9,746 bases of DNA from Alectryocaccomicrobium faecavium (GTDB lineage: Bacteria > Bacillota > Clostridia > Christensenellales > Aristaeellaceae). Below, in pieces: positions 1 through 7,400 of the stretch. The position numbers and the translations under genes are program-made. The stretch's first letter is position 1; the number at the start of each line of letters is the position of its first letter. The DNA is taken from NCBI GenBank assembly GCA_018713425.1, contig DVOT01000233.1, positions 1-9,746 on the forward strand, written 5' to 3'. Below the pieces are notes generated by a model, which was given only the letters and a program-made list of their open reading frames with translations, was not told the origin of the DNA and did not search any database.

Positions 1-204
1 GCCGCGGAGAGAGCGCGGCAGGCGGCCGAGCATGTTCCGGAGCGAAGGGTGCCGGAGTTCGTGCGGGAGAGATTGAAACAACTCCGCGCCCAAGCGGCGG
101 CGCGGCGGGCGCGGGAGCGCGCGGAAAGCGAAGCGCGCTATCGAAAAGCGCTTGCCGCCTGGTTCGGCGATACAAGCGCTGAGAAAGCGGAGTGCTGCGC
201 GTGA
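1..204 (+). CDS. C-terminal fragment of an unrecognised charged protein (partial)
   Basis: Frame 1 is open from the window edge to a TGA at 202-204, giving the last 67 residues of a protein whose start lies outside. The visible part is rich in Ala, Arg and Glu, looks helical throughout (possibly a coiled coil or basic helix), and ends in a Cys-Cys-Ala tail. I recognise no family. Codons are GC-rich at the third position, as in the surrounding genes. However, 67 open codons can arise by chance in DNA of this composition, so the call is only moderate. It converges on the minus-strand flavodoxin gene, with 49 bp between the two stops. Confidence 0.45.
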   Translation, partial: AAERARQAAEHVPERRVPEFVRERLKQLRAQAAARRARERAESEARYRKALAAWFGDTSAEKAECCA

Positions 205-253
205 ATGGCCTAGAAGCCTTCCGCCGCGGCGGCGCGCAAACGGGCGCGCGGCC
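205..253. terminator. Possible bidirectional terminator hairpins between convergent genes
   Basis: The gap between the two convergent stops contains GCGCGC (232-237), a six-base loop and GCGCGC (244-249), plus the self-complementary CCGCCGCGGCGG at 221-232. Either could fold in RNA from both strands, in the right place to end the flavodoxin operon and the partial gene on the left. No clear U-tract follows on either strand, so intrinsic termination is uncertain. Confidence 0.3.
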
Positions 254-808
254 TTAGAGGGCGATCGAGGCGTATTCCAGCCCCTGGCTTTGCAAGGTTT
301 CCAGCAGGCGGATGCGCTCGCCAAAGCGCTCGGCGGCCAGCGCGATTTCGGCCTCGGTGGGATGGCCTTTCAGCAAGGCCCAGCGCGCCTCGCTGGCCGG
401 GGAAGCGCTGTGCGGGCCGCTGGTACCGGCGGCGCGGAAGCGGTCGATCATCGCCTGGGACATGGCTCCATTGCACACGTAGCCGCCCAGCAGGCAATTT
501 TTCTCCTTGAGCAGGGCCGCGCCCGCGGCGAGGGAGGCGTGCGCGTGCGCGGAATCGGCCCAGAAGGCCAGCGTGCAGAACACGCCCACGGTTTTGCCGG
601 AAAGCTTTTCCATAAAGGCTTTCATGGCGGCGTTGGGGCCGCCCTTATCCACCCAGTAGCCCAGGAGCACCACATCGGCGTCGAGCGCCGGTTCGCCCTG
701 CGCCAGATCAAAAATTTGCTTGTCCGCCACCGGCAGGGCCGCGAAAATGCCCTCCGCCAGGCGGCGCGTGCAGCCGGAAAGGCTGGAATACACGATTTGT
801 ACTTTCAT
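254..808 (-). CDS. Flavodoxin-family protein, last gene of the nitrogenase-like operon
   Basis: This 184-residue protein is predicted to bind FMN and carry electrons in the cytoplasm. The N-terminus VQIVYSSLSGCTRRLAEGI (3-21) is a first beta strand followed by the Ser/Thr-rich FMN phosphate loop (about 8-16). GYWVDKGGPN (50-59) and the following helix match the 50s loop of a flavodoxin subfamily that also includes the BilS-like flavodoxins. The later segments GGYVCNG (108-114) and KGHPTEAEI (147-155) fit the same subfamily. Cysteines occur at 13, 78, 105 and 112. It starts 24 bp after the NifK-like stop, with GGAGGAGG 7 bp before the ATG. As the terminal gene of the cluster it is a natural electron donor to the NifH-like protein, but that link is inferred from position only. 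It might instead be a component of the reductase itself. Confidence 0.88.
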   Translation of the reverse strand: MKVQIVYSSLSGCTRRLAEGIFAALPVADKQIFDLAQGEPALDADVVLLGYWVDKGGPNAAMKAFMEKLSGKTVGVFCTLAFWADSAHAHASLAAGAALLKEKNCLLGGYVCNGAMSQAMIDRFRAAGTSGPHSASPASEARWALLKGHPTEAEIALAAERFGERIRLLETLQSQGLEYASIAL

Positions 809-832
809 GGTTTGGCCTCCTCCATTTGGGGT

Positions 833-2065
833 TTACGCGAGGGTTTCCAGGTATTCTTCCACGCTCTCGAGCAGGGCGTCCGCTCCGCGGGGCCCGGCCA
901 GGGGCAGGTGGGTGGCGGTCTGCGCGCCGTGCACCAGCGGCATGCTCGCGCGCACGAAGAAGTTGTCCGGCGCGAGCAGCGCGTGCGAGACCTCGTCGGC
1001 CAGCACGAGCTGATGGCGCAGGCCGCGCAGCAGTTCGATGCGCTCCTTTTCCACCGGCAGGTGGCGCACGGCGGGGTCGGGCGCTTCCAGCGCGCGCAGG
1101 CTGTGCGCGCTGAGGCGGTTTTCCACGCGGAGCCCCACCTCTTCCAGGAACGCCGCCAGGCCGCGCACCATTTCGTATTCGCCGTAGAGCGTGGCGGTGG
1201 GGCGATGCTGTTTCCGCATGCGGGCGTACATGCGCAACTGGCTGGCCTGCAGGCTTTTCTCCTTCAGCTCGCGCACCAGTTCGGGCGCGATGGGCTGGCC
1301 GAGCGCGTCGGCCACGCGCTCCAGCCAGGCGAGCGTGCCCGCGTAGCCATAGGGCGCGCCTGCCACATAGGGCGTGTGGCACGTTTCCGCGAGGATTCGC
1401 GCCGCAGGCAGGGCTTCCCCGCGCAGCACGAGGTTCAGCCGCGCTGCGCCGCAGGTTTCCACCGCGCGCATATCCGTATCCAGGCACAGGCAGGCGTGCA
1501 TTTCCATGCCGAAGGCCGCGCGCATCAGGCGAACGATTTCGTTCCGGTCGCTGCGCGCGCGGTACGCCCCGGCGGACAGGCCCAGCAGGTTGTAGGTGTT
1601 CTCTGCCCGCTTTTGCGCGGGGGCGACCGCCTGTTCGGCGATCAGGCGATAGGTTTCGCACAGGCCCGCGCTGTAATCGCCGCGGAAGCCGCCCTGCTCA
1701 AAGGCGATGAGGCGGGCGCGCACTTTCTCCTGCATGTAAGCGCACACGCCGCGCAAATCCGTGCCGATCACCGCCGAAACGGACGAGGCCACCACGAAGA
1801 TCACCCGCGGCGCGTAGTTCTGATCGACCTCCACGAGCGCCCGCTCCAGCCGGGAAACGTCGCCCATCACCACGTCGTCCTCGCTCATGTGGGTGGTGAA
1901 CAGGCGGTTCTGCTGATCCACGCCCAGGCCGCCAAACAGGCTGATGCTATAGTGCGTGGTGCCCGCGGGGCCATATTCCAGCACCACGCTATCCTCGATG
2001 CACAGCAGGCTCCAGAGGATGCCCATGCGGTCCGAGGGCGTGGGAAAATAGCGGCACAGGCTCAT
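833..2065 (-). CDS. NifK-like nitrogenase component 1 subunit with degenerate cluster ligands
   Basis: This 410-residue protein belongs to the oxidoreductase/nitrogenase component 1 family. The clues are the N-terminal RMGILWSL and YGPAGTTHYS region (13-40) and VVASSVSAVIGTD (91-103). These align with the NifD/NifK segments GPxGC and TTCxxExIGDD that carry P-cluster cysteines. Here the Cys is Thr in the first (about 36-37) and Ser in the second (94 or 95). Only C4, upstream of the segment, looks placed like a retained first ligand, with C22 as a second possibility. The protein is shorter than NifK (about 510-520 residues) and close to ChlB/CfbD-type homologues. Its ATG overlaps the NifD-like stop as ATGA, with AAGGAGG 6 bp upstream, so the two are translationally coupled and probably form a heteromer. 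It should partner the NifD-like chain and receive electrons from the NifH-like protein. The substrate is unknown. Confidence 0.85.
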   Translation of the reverse strand: MSLCRYFPTPSDRMGILWSLLCIEDSVVLEYGPAGTTHYSISLFGGLGVDQQNRLFTTHMSEDDVVMGDVSRLERALVEVDQNYAPRVIFVVASSVSAVIGTDLRGVCAYMQEKVRARLIAFEQGGFRGDYSAGLCETYRLIAEQAVAPAQKRAENTYNLLGLSAGAYRARSDRNEIVRLMRAAFGMEMHACLCLDTDMRAVETCGAARLNLVLRGEALPAARILAETCHTPYVAGAPYGYAGTLAWLERVADALGQPIAPELVRELKEKSLQASQLRMYARMRKQHRPTATLYGEYEMVRGLAAFLEEVGLRVENRLSAHSLRALEAPDPAVRHLPVEKERIELLRGLRHQLVLADEVSHALLAPDNFFVRASMPLVHGAQTATHLPLAGPRGADALLESVEEYLETLA

Positions 2066-3357
2066 GCGGCGCCTCCTTCCCGCAGGGCGCGCGCTTCCCG
2101 CGCGGCGGCGCGCAACGCCTGCGTCACAAAGGGCGTGATTTCATAGCCCAACATGTTGCTCACTCCGTCCGTGCGCACGAGGGCAATGCCCTTGGCGCGC
2201 AGGCGCGCGGCGTATTCGTGGCCCAGATAGAGCATGGGGTGCAACACATCGTAAATGGATTGCAGCGGGGCGATGTTGGCCGTTTTGGTGATATAGGGGT
2301 CGCAATGGCGCAGGATGGCCGCGCGGTCCTCCTCGTCCTCGGGCAGGATGGCATTGCTCTGGATCACTTGGGGCTGCATGCCCAGTTCCACCATGAAGCG
2401 GTTGAATTCGTAGCAGCGCAAGGGAGTGTTGCCGTAGATATACGTTACGCCCCGCAACTCCCGCGCGGCTTCCTCGCGGGCCGCTTCCGCCTGGGCGCGC
2501 AGGGTTTGCAGCCGCGCGGGCTGGGGCAGTTTGAGCGCGTCGAAGAGCGTTTGGTAGCAGGCCGCGATGCGCGCGGGGGCGGCGAATTTGTCGAACATGA
2601 CGTAGGGCGTGCCAAAGGCGCTGCGCATCTTGCGCGCCAAAGGCAGGGCGGTATCGTCCACCACAATGTTCACCTGGGCCGCGGGCGCGTTGCGGATATC
2701 CTCCACGCGGCAGCCGCAGGGCAAGCGCAGGCCGACGCGCACGCCCGCCTCTTGCAAAACGCCAAACAGTTCGGTTTCCTGGAAATCGCCCAGGCGCTGG
2801 CCCAGCAGGTTGACGCTGCCATCGCAGGGACGCGCGCGCATCAGGTCGAAGCAGGCGGTCATGGTGCGCTCCACGCCGGGTAGGTGGTTTTCGCACTTGA
2901 AGTGCTCCGTGTGCACGGCCATCACGGGCAGGCCGTATTTTTCGGTGAGCGCGGCGGCCACGGCGTCGAAGTCGTCGCCGATGACCTCCACCACGCAGGT
3001 GGTGACCAAAAACACCGCCTGCGGGTGGTATTCCTCCATCATTTCGGCAAACGCCGCCTCGACTTTCTTTGCGCAGCCGAACGTCACGTCGTGCCCATCC
3101 AGGGCCACGGACACGCAGCGGCCGTGCAGGCCGCCGAAGTTTTCCGCCTGCACGCTGAAATGCTTGGTGTAATAGGTGCACTCGTCGGTGCCGATGATGA
3201 GCATCAGCGCGTCCGATATGCCGCGCACGGCCATGGCTGCGCCCATCAGCGGGCAGTGGGTGCCGGGGAACATGGCCGCCGTGAGCGGACGCACGTCCTT
3301 GATCGTCTCCACGCTCCCCAGGCGCTTCATCCGCGCGAGCAGTTGGTTTCCATCCAT
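2062..3357 (-). CDS. NifD-like nitrogenase component 1 subunit with three retained cluster cysteines
   Basis: This 431-residue protein belongs to the oxidoreductase/nitrogenase component 1 family. Three P-cluster-position cysteines can be seen: C35 in THCPLMGA, C60 in GTDECTYYTK, and C121 in TTCVVEVIGDDF. HFKCENHLPG (152-161) resembles the NifD CEGF segment. Extra cysteines include C81, C95 and the pair C214/C216. I do not find the NifD FeMo-cofactor Cys and His contexts, and the protein is shorter than NifD (about 480-490 residues). It is therefore a paralogue rather than a nitrogen-fixing subunit. In the family this subunit holds an Fe-S cluster at the interface with its partner and forms the active site. 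The ATG at 3357 has GGAGG 7 bp upstream. The gene is the first after the repeat segment and is coupled to the NifK-like gene by a 4-bp overlap. Confidence 0.9.
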   Translation of the reverse strand: MDGNQLLARMKRLGSVETIKDVRPLTAAMFPGTHCPLMGAAMAVRGISDALMLIIGTDECTYYTKHFSVQAENFGGLHGRCVSVALDGHDVTFGCAKKVEAAFAEMMEEYHPQAVFLVTTCVVEVIGDDFDAVAAALTEKYGLPVMAVHTEHFKCENHLPGVERTMTACFDLMRARPCDGSVNLLGQRLGDFQETELFGVLQEAGVRVGLRLPCGCRVEDIRNAPAAQVNIVVDDTALPLARKMRSAFGTPYVMFDKFAAPARIAACYQTLFDALKLPQPARLQTLRAQAEAAREEAARELRGVTYIYGNTPLRCYEFNRFMVELGMQPQVIQSNAILPEDEEDRAAILRHCDPYITKTANIAPLQSIYDVLHPMLYLGHEYAARLRAKGIALVRTDGVSNMLGYEITPFVTQALRAAAREARALREGGAA

Positions 3358-3462
3358 GTGTTTTCCTCCAGAGTGGTTTTTGCAAAGCGTTGATTTGTTC
3401 GTTGATAAAGCTAGTACGCATTCTCGGCAAGCTTCGCTGCCAGCGCAAAGGTCAACCCCTCA

Positions 3463-3477
3463 GTCAGCTTCGCTGAC
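3463..3477. repeat. Perfect 6-bp hairpin in the intergenic repeat
   Basis: GTCAGC, loop TTC, then GCTGAC. It is flanked on the left by CCCCTCA and is the best formed small stem in the segment. A decayed copy lies at 3426-3441. It could slow transcription or stabilise a 3' end when transcribed, but there is no U-tract. Confidence 0.6.
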
Positions 3478-3556
3478 AGCGTCCTCAGTTCGGCATAGTC
3501 GTCTCCCTTCGCTCGCAGAGCTCGCTTGGGATACTCCTTGCCTCACTGGACTCATC

Positions 3557-3587
3557 GGCAGCTATTGCAGCCACTGGCTGCGCTGCC
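3557..3587. repeat. Nested hairpin in the intergenic repeat
   Basis: Outer arms GGCAGC (3557-3562) and GCTGCC (3582-3587) enclose inner arms GCAGCC (3567-3572) and GGCTGC (3576-3581) with an ACT loop and a four-base TATT bulge. It forms a 12-bp interrupted stem on either strand, between the transporter genes and the NifD-like gene. Confidence 0.55.
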
Positions 3588-3673
3588 TCTTTCGTCCCCC
3601 TTACACAGGGGAGCCTTTGAGGACGCTGAAGACGAGGACGCGGGCGAAACAGGCGAGGGCGGTGCGAAGAAAA

Positions 3674-4453
3674 TTAGCCGATTTCCCGATAGGCGATCAC
3701 GGGCTTTTCCCGGCCCGGCAGGTGGACGATATCGCACTCCACGTCGTACACGTCGCGCATCATTTGCGGCGTGATGACGTCGCAGGGCTTGCCCTCGCCA
3801 TACTTTTTGCCGTCTTTGATGACCACGATCCAGTCGCTCACTTCCATCGCGTGGCTGAGGTCGTGCAAGACCATCACCACGCCGATGCCGCTTTCGCGGT
3901 TGAGCCGCTTGATCAGGCGCATCATTTCCATCTGGTGGGCGATGTCCAGATACGTGGTCGGTTCATCCAGAAAGAGGATTTCCGGCTGCTGCGTGAGCAC
4001 CGTGGCGATCCACACGCGCTGGGATTCGCCGCCGGAGCATTCGTTGATGGATTTGTCGCGCAGCGGCCACACGCCCGTGGCCTGCATGGCCCAATCGATG
4101 ATCTTTTCGTCCTCCTCGCTGTGGCGCGCGTACCACTTTTGGTGCGGCACGCGGCCATAGCCCACCAGATCGCGCACCTGGAAATCCGGCGGCGCGCTGT
4201 GCACCTGGGGCAAAACGCCAATGTGGCGCGCTAGCTCCTTGGCCGTGAATTCCTTCAGCCCGCGCCCATCGAGATACACCGCGCCGCGCCGGTAATCCAG
4301 CAGGCGGGTGAGCCCCTTGAGCACGGTGGATTTGCCCGAGCCGTTCGGCCCGATGATCGAAGTGATTTTTCCCTTTTGCACGCGGATATCCATATCCTTT
4401 ACCGCGGTGTAATCGCCATAGGCGATTTCCAGCTTTTCCGCCCGAATTTCCAT
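3674..4453 (-). CDS. ABC transporter ATP-binding protein, FecE/BtuD type
   Basis: This 259-residue ATPase powers the adjacent permease at the cytoplasmic face of the membrane. Walker A is GPNGSGKST (35-43), the Q-loop is Q83 in VLPQ, the signature is CSGGESQR (139-146), Walker B is ILFLDEPT (159-166), and the H-loop is H197 in LHDLSH. The spacing and the C-terminal segment, which places the substrate gene products with iron-siderophore, haem, cobalamin and zinc chelate importers, are typical of this class. The signature has Glu where Gln is commonest (CSGGE rather than LSGGQ), which is tolerated in the family. I chose the ATG at 4453 because family homology begins there. Longer in-frame extensions upstream run antisense-like through the permease gene. 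It lies 44 bp after the permease stop with an AAGGGA-like ribosome binding site. Confidence 0.93.
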   Translation of the reverse strand: MEIRAEKLEIAYGDYTAVKDMDIRVQKGKITSIIGPNGSGKSTVLKGLTRLLDYRRGAVYLDGRGLKEFTAKELARHIGVLPQVHSAPPDFQVRDLVGYGRVPHQKWYARHSEEDEKIIDWAMQATGVWPLRDKSINECSGGESQRVWIATVLTQQPEILFLDEPTTYLDIAHQMEMMRLIKRLNRESGIGVVMVLHDLSHAMEVSDWIVVIKDGKKYGEGKPCDVITPQMMRDVYDVECDIVHLPGREKPVIAYREIG

Positions 4454-4497
4454 AAACGCTTTCCCTTCTTTCGCAACATGCAAAGGGCCAGGGCGCG

Positions 4498-5517
4498 TCA
4501 CCGCCCGCGCACGCTGCCCTTTTTGCGCAGCATGTACAGGAAGAACGGCCCGCCCGTGACGGACATGACGATGCCCACGGGGATTTCCATGCCGGGCACG
4601 ATGGTGCGGCCGATGGTGTCGGCCACGAGCAGCACCACCGCGCCCAGCAGCACGCTGGTGGGCAACATGGCCTTGTAATCCGAACCGACCAGGATGCGCG
4701 CGATGTGCGGCACCACCAGGCCCACGAAGCCGATCATGCCCGCCACGGACACCGTGGCCGCCGCCAGGAAGGCGGACACGGCCGAGAGGCACACGCGGCT
4801 GAGGCTGACCTTCACGCCCAGGCTCTTGGCCATTTCATCGCCCAGTTGCAGCGTGTTGGCGCTCTTGATGCAGGCGAAGGCCAGCACCAGACCCACGCCC
4901 GCGTAGGCGGCCAGGATTTGCACCTGCTGCCAGGAGCGGCCGGAAAGGCTGCCGTTCATGAAGGCGAGCACGCCTTCCAGGCTATCGGAATTGAGCATTT
5001 GCAACAGCGAGTTGTACGCGCCCAGCACCGAATTGATGGCCACGCCGGAGAGGATGATGCGCACGGGATCCACGCCGCCCTTCCAGGCCAGCGAATAGAT
5101 GAGCGCGCAGGCGAGCGCCGCGCCCGCGAAGGCGAAAATGGGCACCGAGTTGGTGAGGTGGGGGAAGATGAGCAAAATGGTGGTCGCCGCCGTGCCCGCG
5201 CCAGCGGATACGCCGATGGTGCCGGGGTCGGCCAGGGGGTTGCGCATCACGGATTGCAGCAGCGCGCCCGAGGCGGAGAGCGAGGCGCCGATCAGCAGCG
5301 CCAGCAGCAGGCGCGGCAGGCGCAGGTTATAGAGGATGACCTTGACGGTGTTCTCCTCGCCGCTAAGCAGGGCGCGCAGGATCTCCGGAATGGAGTATCC
5401 CGCGCTGCCCACCGAAAGAGCGACCAAGGACAAGACCGCCATCGCCACGATCAAAAACAGCCAGATGCTGCCCACCTTTAGGGCGTTGATGCCGCGCTTT
5501 TGCGATGTCTTGTTCAT
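4498..5517 (-). CDS. FecCD-family ABC transporter permease
   Basis: This 339-residue integral membrane permease has about ten predicted transmembrane helices and would act as a homodimer with the ATPase and binding protein. Family hallmarks are RLPR (66-69), the segment LADPGTIGVSAGA (95-107), GFVGLVVPHIAR (263-274, the coupling-helix region contacting the ATPase) and EIPVGI...TGGPFFLYML near the C-terminus. Members import ferric siderophores, haem, corrinoids and, in MolB-type cases, molybdate or tungstate; the sequence does not tell which. I chose the ATG at 5517 because GAGG sits 6 bp upstream. The ATG at 5529 overlaps the binding-protein stop as ATGA but has no ribosome binding site; it would add four residues and cannot be excluded through coupling. 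Confidence 0.93.
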   Translation of the reverse strand: MNKTSQKRGINALKVGSIWLFLIVAMAVLSLVALSVGSAGYSIPEILRALLSGEENTVKVILYNLRLPRLLLALLIGASLSASGALLQSVMRNPLADPGTIGVSAGAGTAATTILLIFPHLTNSVPIFAFAGAALACALIYSLAWKGGVDPVRIILSGVAINSVLGAYNSLLQMLNSDSLEGVLAFMNGSLSGRSWQQVQILAAYAGVGLVLAFACIKSANTLQLGDEMAKSLGVKVSLSRVCLSAVSAFLAAATVSVAGMIGFVGLVVPHIARILVGSDYKAMLPTSVLLGAVVLLVADTIGRTIVPGMEIPVGIVMSVTGGPFFLYMLRKKGSVRGR

Positions 5518-5525
5518 GGACGGCC

Positions 5526-7400
5526 TCATTGCGCAAAGTGGTTCAACACGATGTCCGCCAGCGCGTTGATGTTGTCCACCACGTTGATGCCCGCGCTGGA
5601 AACGTAGCTCACCGGCAGGTAGATCACGTCGCCGGCGGCAATGGCCGGGATGCTGTTCCAGTAATCGGGATTGTTAGCAAAGTCCTCTTCCATCAGCGCC
5701 CGGTGCTCTTCGCCCGTTTTGCTCATGCCCACGCAGAGCACGAGGTCCGGATCGTAAGAAAGGGCGGTTTCATAATCGAGTTGCGCCATGGAGGACGCGT
5801 CGTTTTCATACACGTTGGTCAGGCCGAGCATTTCCGCCATGGAGCCGAGCGTGCCGCCGTTGGTCTGGATGTAGTGGGAAGGCGGAGCGGATTGCAGCAC
5901 CATCACGGTTTTGCCCGCCAGCTGCGCGCGCGCCTCTTCCAGGCGCGCTTCCAGGTCGGCAAAGCGCTGCAGGATGTCCGCGCCCACTTCCGTATCCGCG
6001 CCAAAGGCGTCCACCAGCGCCTGGGTTTGCGCCAGGATGGAATCGTAGGAAACCGTGTGGCCCGCGTCCACGTAGTACACGGGGATGCCCGCGCCTTCCA
6101 GCACCGCGCCATAGGTCTCCTGCGAGGTGTAGCCCAGGATCACCAGATCCGGTTCCAGCGCCACCACGGTTTCGATATCAAAGTTGGTGTTGTGCGAAAG
6201 CTGCAATTGCTGCGCGCAGGCCGCGAGGTCTTCCGGCCAATCCACCACGCTGCTGGCCGGGATGGCCACCATGGGCACGCCCATTTCGTGCAGGGCCAAT
6301 ACCGGCGTGGAGGACATGCATACCACGCGCTGCGGCGCGCTCGTTAGCGTCAAAGGTTCGGTGTAGCCCTTTTCCTGCATGTTGGCGGGGTATTCGAGGG
6401 TGATGGCGGCGGTTTGCGCGGTTTGCGCCGTTTCCGCGGCGGGCACCGCGCCTTCCAGCATGTCCATCAGTTCATTGAAGCTATCCACCACCTGCAGCCC
6501 CTTGGTGGTGACGAATTCCTTGGAGAGGTACACGACATTGCCGTTCTTCACCGCGTCGATCTGCTGCCATGCGGGGTTCGCGGCAAAGTCCTCCTCGAAA
6601 ATCGCGCGCAAATCCTCGCCCGTGGCGGCGGTGGGGGAAATGGCGAAGATGATTTCCGGGTTGAGCGTGATGGCCGTTTCCGCATCCATGGGCACAGTGC
6701 CGCCCGCCGGGTCGGTCACGGTGTCGGAAAGGTTGTCGAACGGGAGCATGGCCAGCATGCTGCCCAGATAGCCCGACGAAGTCTGCTGGTAGGCGCCCGG
6801 CTCGCTGAAGAAGATCATCATGCGCATGCGCTGGTGGCTGGCGGTGAACTGGGCCGCGCGCTCTTCCACCGCGGCAAATTCCGCCTCGATTTCCGCCGCC
6901 ATTTCCGCCGTGCCAAAGGAGCGGGCCAGGGCGATGGCGGTTTGTTTGGTTTGCTCATAGTTGATGGACGGGCCTTCGCTGGTGTAGTACACGGGGATGC
7001 CCGCGTCCGCAAACTGCTGGCCGTAGGTTTCCTTCTGATAGCTGCCCACGATCACCAGATCCGGCTCGTAGGCGAAGATGGTTTCGATGTCCATGCCGTT
7101 TACGCCTACGGTCACGGTGGGCAGTTCATACACCCACTCCGGGAATTCCGCCGAGGCGGACAGGGAGGTGATCACCACCGGCGTGATGCCGCAGCGCACC
7201 AGCACTTGCAAAGCGGCGTTGGACAGGCAGGCGATGCGCTGCGGTTCCTGCTCCAGCACCAGGGTTTCGCCCTCGCTTTCGGCCATGAAATCGGGATAAT
7301 ACAACACTTTTTCGCCGGACGCCTCCTCGGCAAAGGCGGCGGCCAGGAGCGACGCGCACAGCACGGCGCTCAGCATCAGGGACAAGAATTTTTTCAACAT
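5526..7400 (-). CDS. Secreted binding protein with two tandem FecB/BtuF-like domains
   Basis: This 624-residue protein is about twice the normal length of a helical-backbone (cluster A-II) metal-chelate binding protein. A signal peptide (1-24, cleavage likely after AFA) precedes domain 1 (about 47-318), an Ala/Thr/Gln-rich linker (about 319-332) and domain 2 (about 333-624). Matching landmarks occur in both: PQRIACLS (53-60) and PQRVVCMS (357-364), DIETIFAYEPDLVIVG (104-119) and DIETVVALEPDLVILG (408-423), AGIPVYY (133-139 and 437-443), and EEDFAANP (269-276) and EEDFANNP (571-578). It delivers substrate to the FecCD-type permease outside the membrane. No standard lipobox is seen: C15 is preceded by Leu, not Gly/Ala/Ser. 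The start overlaps the NifH-like stop by 7 bp, with AAAGGAG upstream, so it is coupled to the reductase gene. Confidence 0.92.
   Translation of the reverse strand: MLKKFLSLMLSAVLCASLLAAAFAEEASGEKVLYYPDFMAESEGETLVLEQEPQRIACLSNAALQVLVRCGITPVVITSLSASAEFPEWVYELPTVTVGVNGMDIETIFAYEPDLVIVGSYQKETYGQQFADAGIPVYYTSEGPSINYEQTKQTAIALARSFGTAEMAAEIEAEFAAVEERAAQFTASHQRMRMMIFFSEPGAYQQTSSGYLGSMLAMLPFDNLSDTVTDPAGGTVPMDAETAITLNPEIIFAISPTAATGEDLRAIFEEDFAANPAWQQIDAVKNGNVVYLSKEFVTTKGLQVVDSFNELMDMLEGAVPAAETAQTAQTAAITLEYPANMQEKGYTEPLTLTSAPQRVVCMSSTPVLALHEMGVPMVAIPASSVVDWPEDLAACAQQLQLSHNTNFDIETVVALEPDLVILGYTSQETYGAVLEGAGIPVYYVDAGHTVSYDSILAQTQALVDAFGADTEVGADILQRFADLEARLEEARAQLAGKTVMVLQSAPPSHYIQTNGGTLGSMAEMLGLTNVYENDASSMAQLDYETALSYDPDLVLCVGMSKTGEEHRALMEEDFANNPDYWNSIPAIAAGDVIYLPVSYVSSAGINVVDNINALADIVLNHFAQ

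Larger units (their letters stand above)
3358..3673. repeat. Hairpin-rich intergenic repeat mosaic, no gene seen
   Basis: This 316-bp stretch separates the ABC ATPase from the NifD-like gene inside an otherwise compact operon. It contains two near-identical 16-mers (3430-3445 and 3466-3481, one mismatch) and four hairpins: GGCAAGC/GCTGCC (3426-3441), the perfect GTCAGC-TTC-GCTGAC (3463-3477), a nested stem with arms 3557-3562/3582-3587 and 3567-3572/3576-3581, and CCCC/GGGG (3597-3611). GCTCGC occurs twice around 3511-3525. Read on the minus strand, the order GGCTCCCC, AAGGGGG, GTCAGCGAAGCTGAC, TGAGGGG resembles short palindromic intergenic repeats common in gut Clostridia, here apparently split by inserted sequence. 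No open frame looks coding and no clear promoter for the NifD-like gene was found. Its ribosome binding site lies at 3365-3369. Confidence 0.6.

Noticed and set aside
152..2146. Plus-strand open frame of 664 codons opposite the flavodoxin and NifK-like genes
   Set aside because: It is antisense to two genes with clear family motifs, has no recognisable domain and is rich in His, Ala and Arg, as expected from the complement of GC-rich codons.
3420..3640. CRISPR array
   Set aside because: The repeats are hairpins and a single near-duplicate, not regularly spaced identical units, and there are no cas genes.
4454..4792. N-terminal extension of the ABC ATPase frame upstream of 4453
   Set aside because: The extension overlaps the permease coding sequence out of frame and has no ABC homology. 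The ATPase fold begins exactly at the ATG at 4453.
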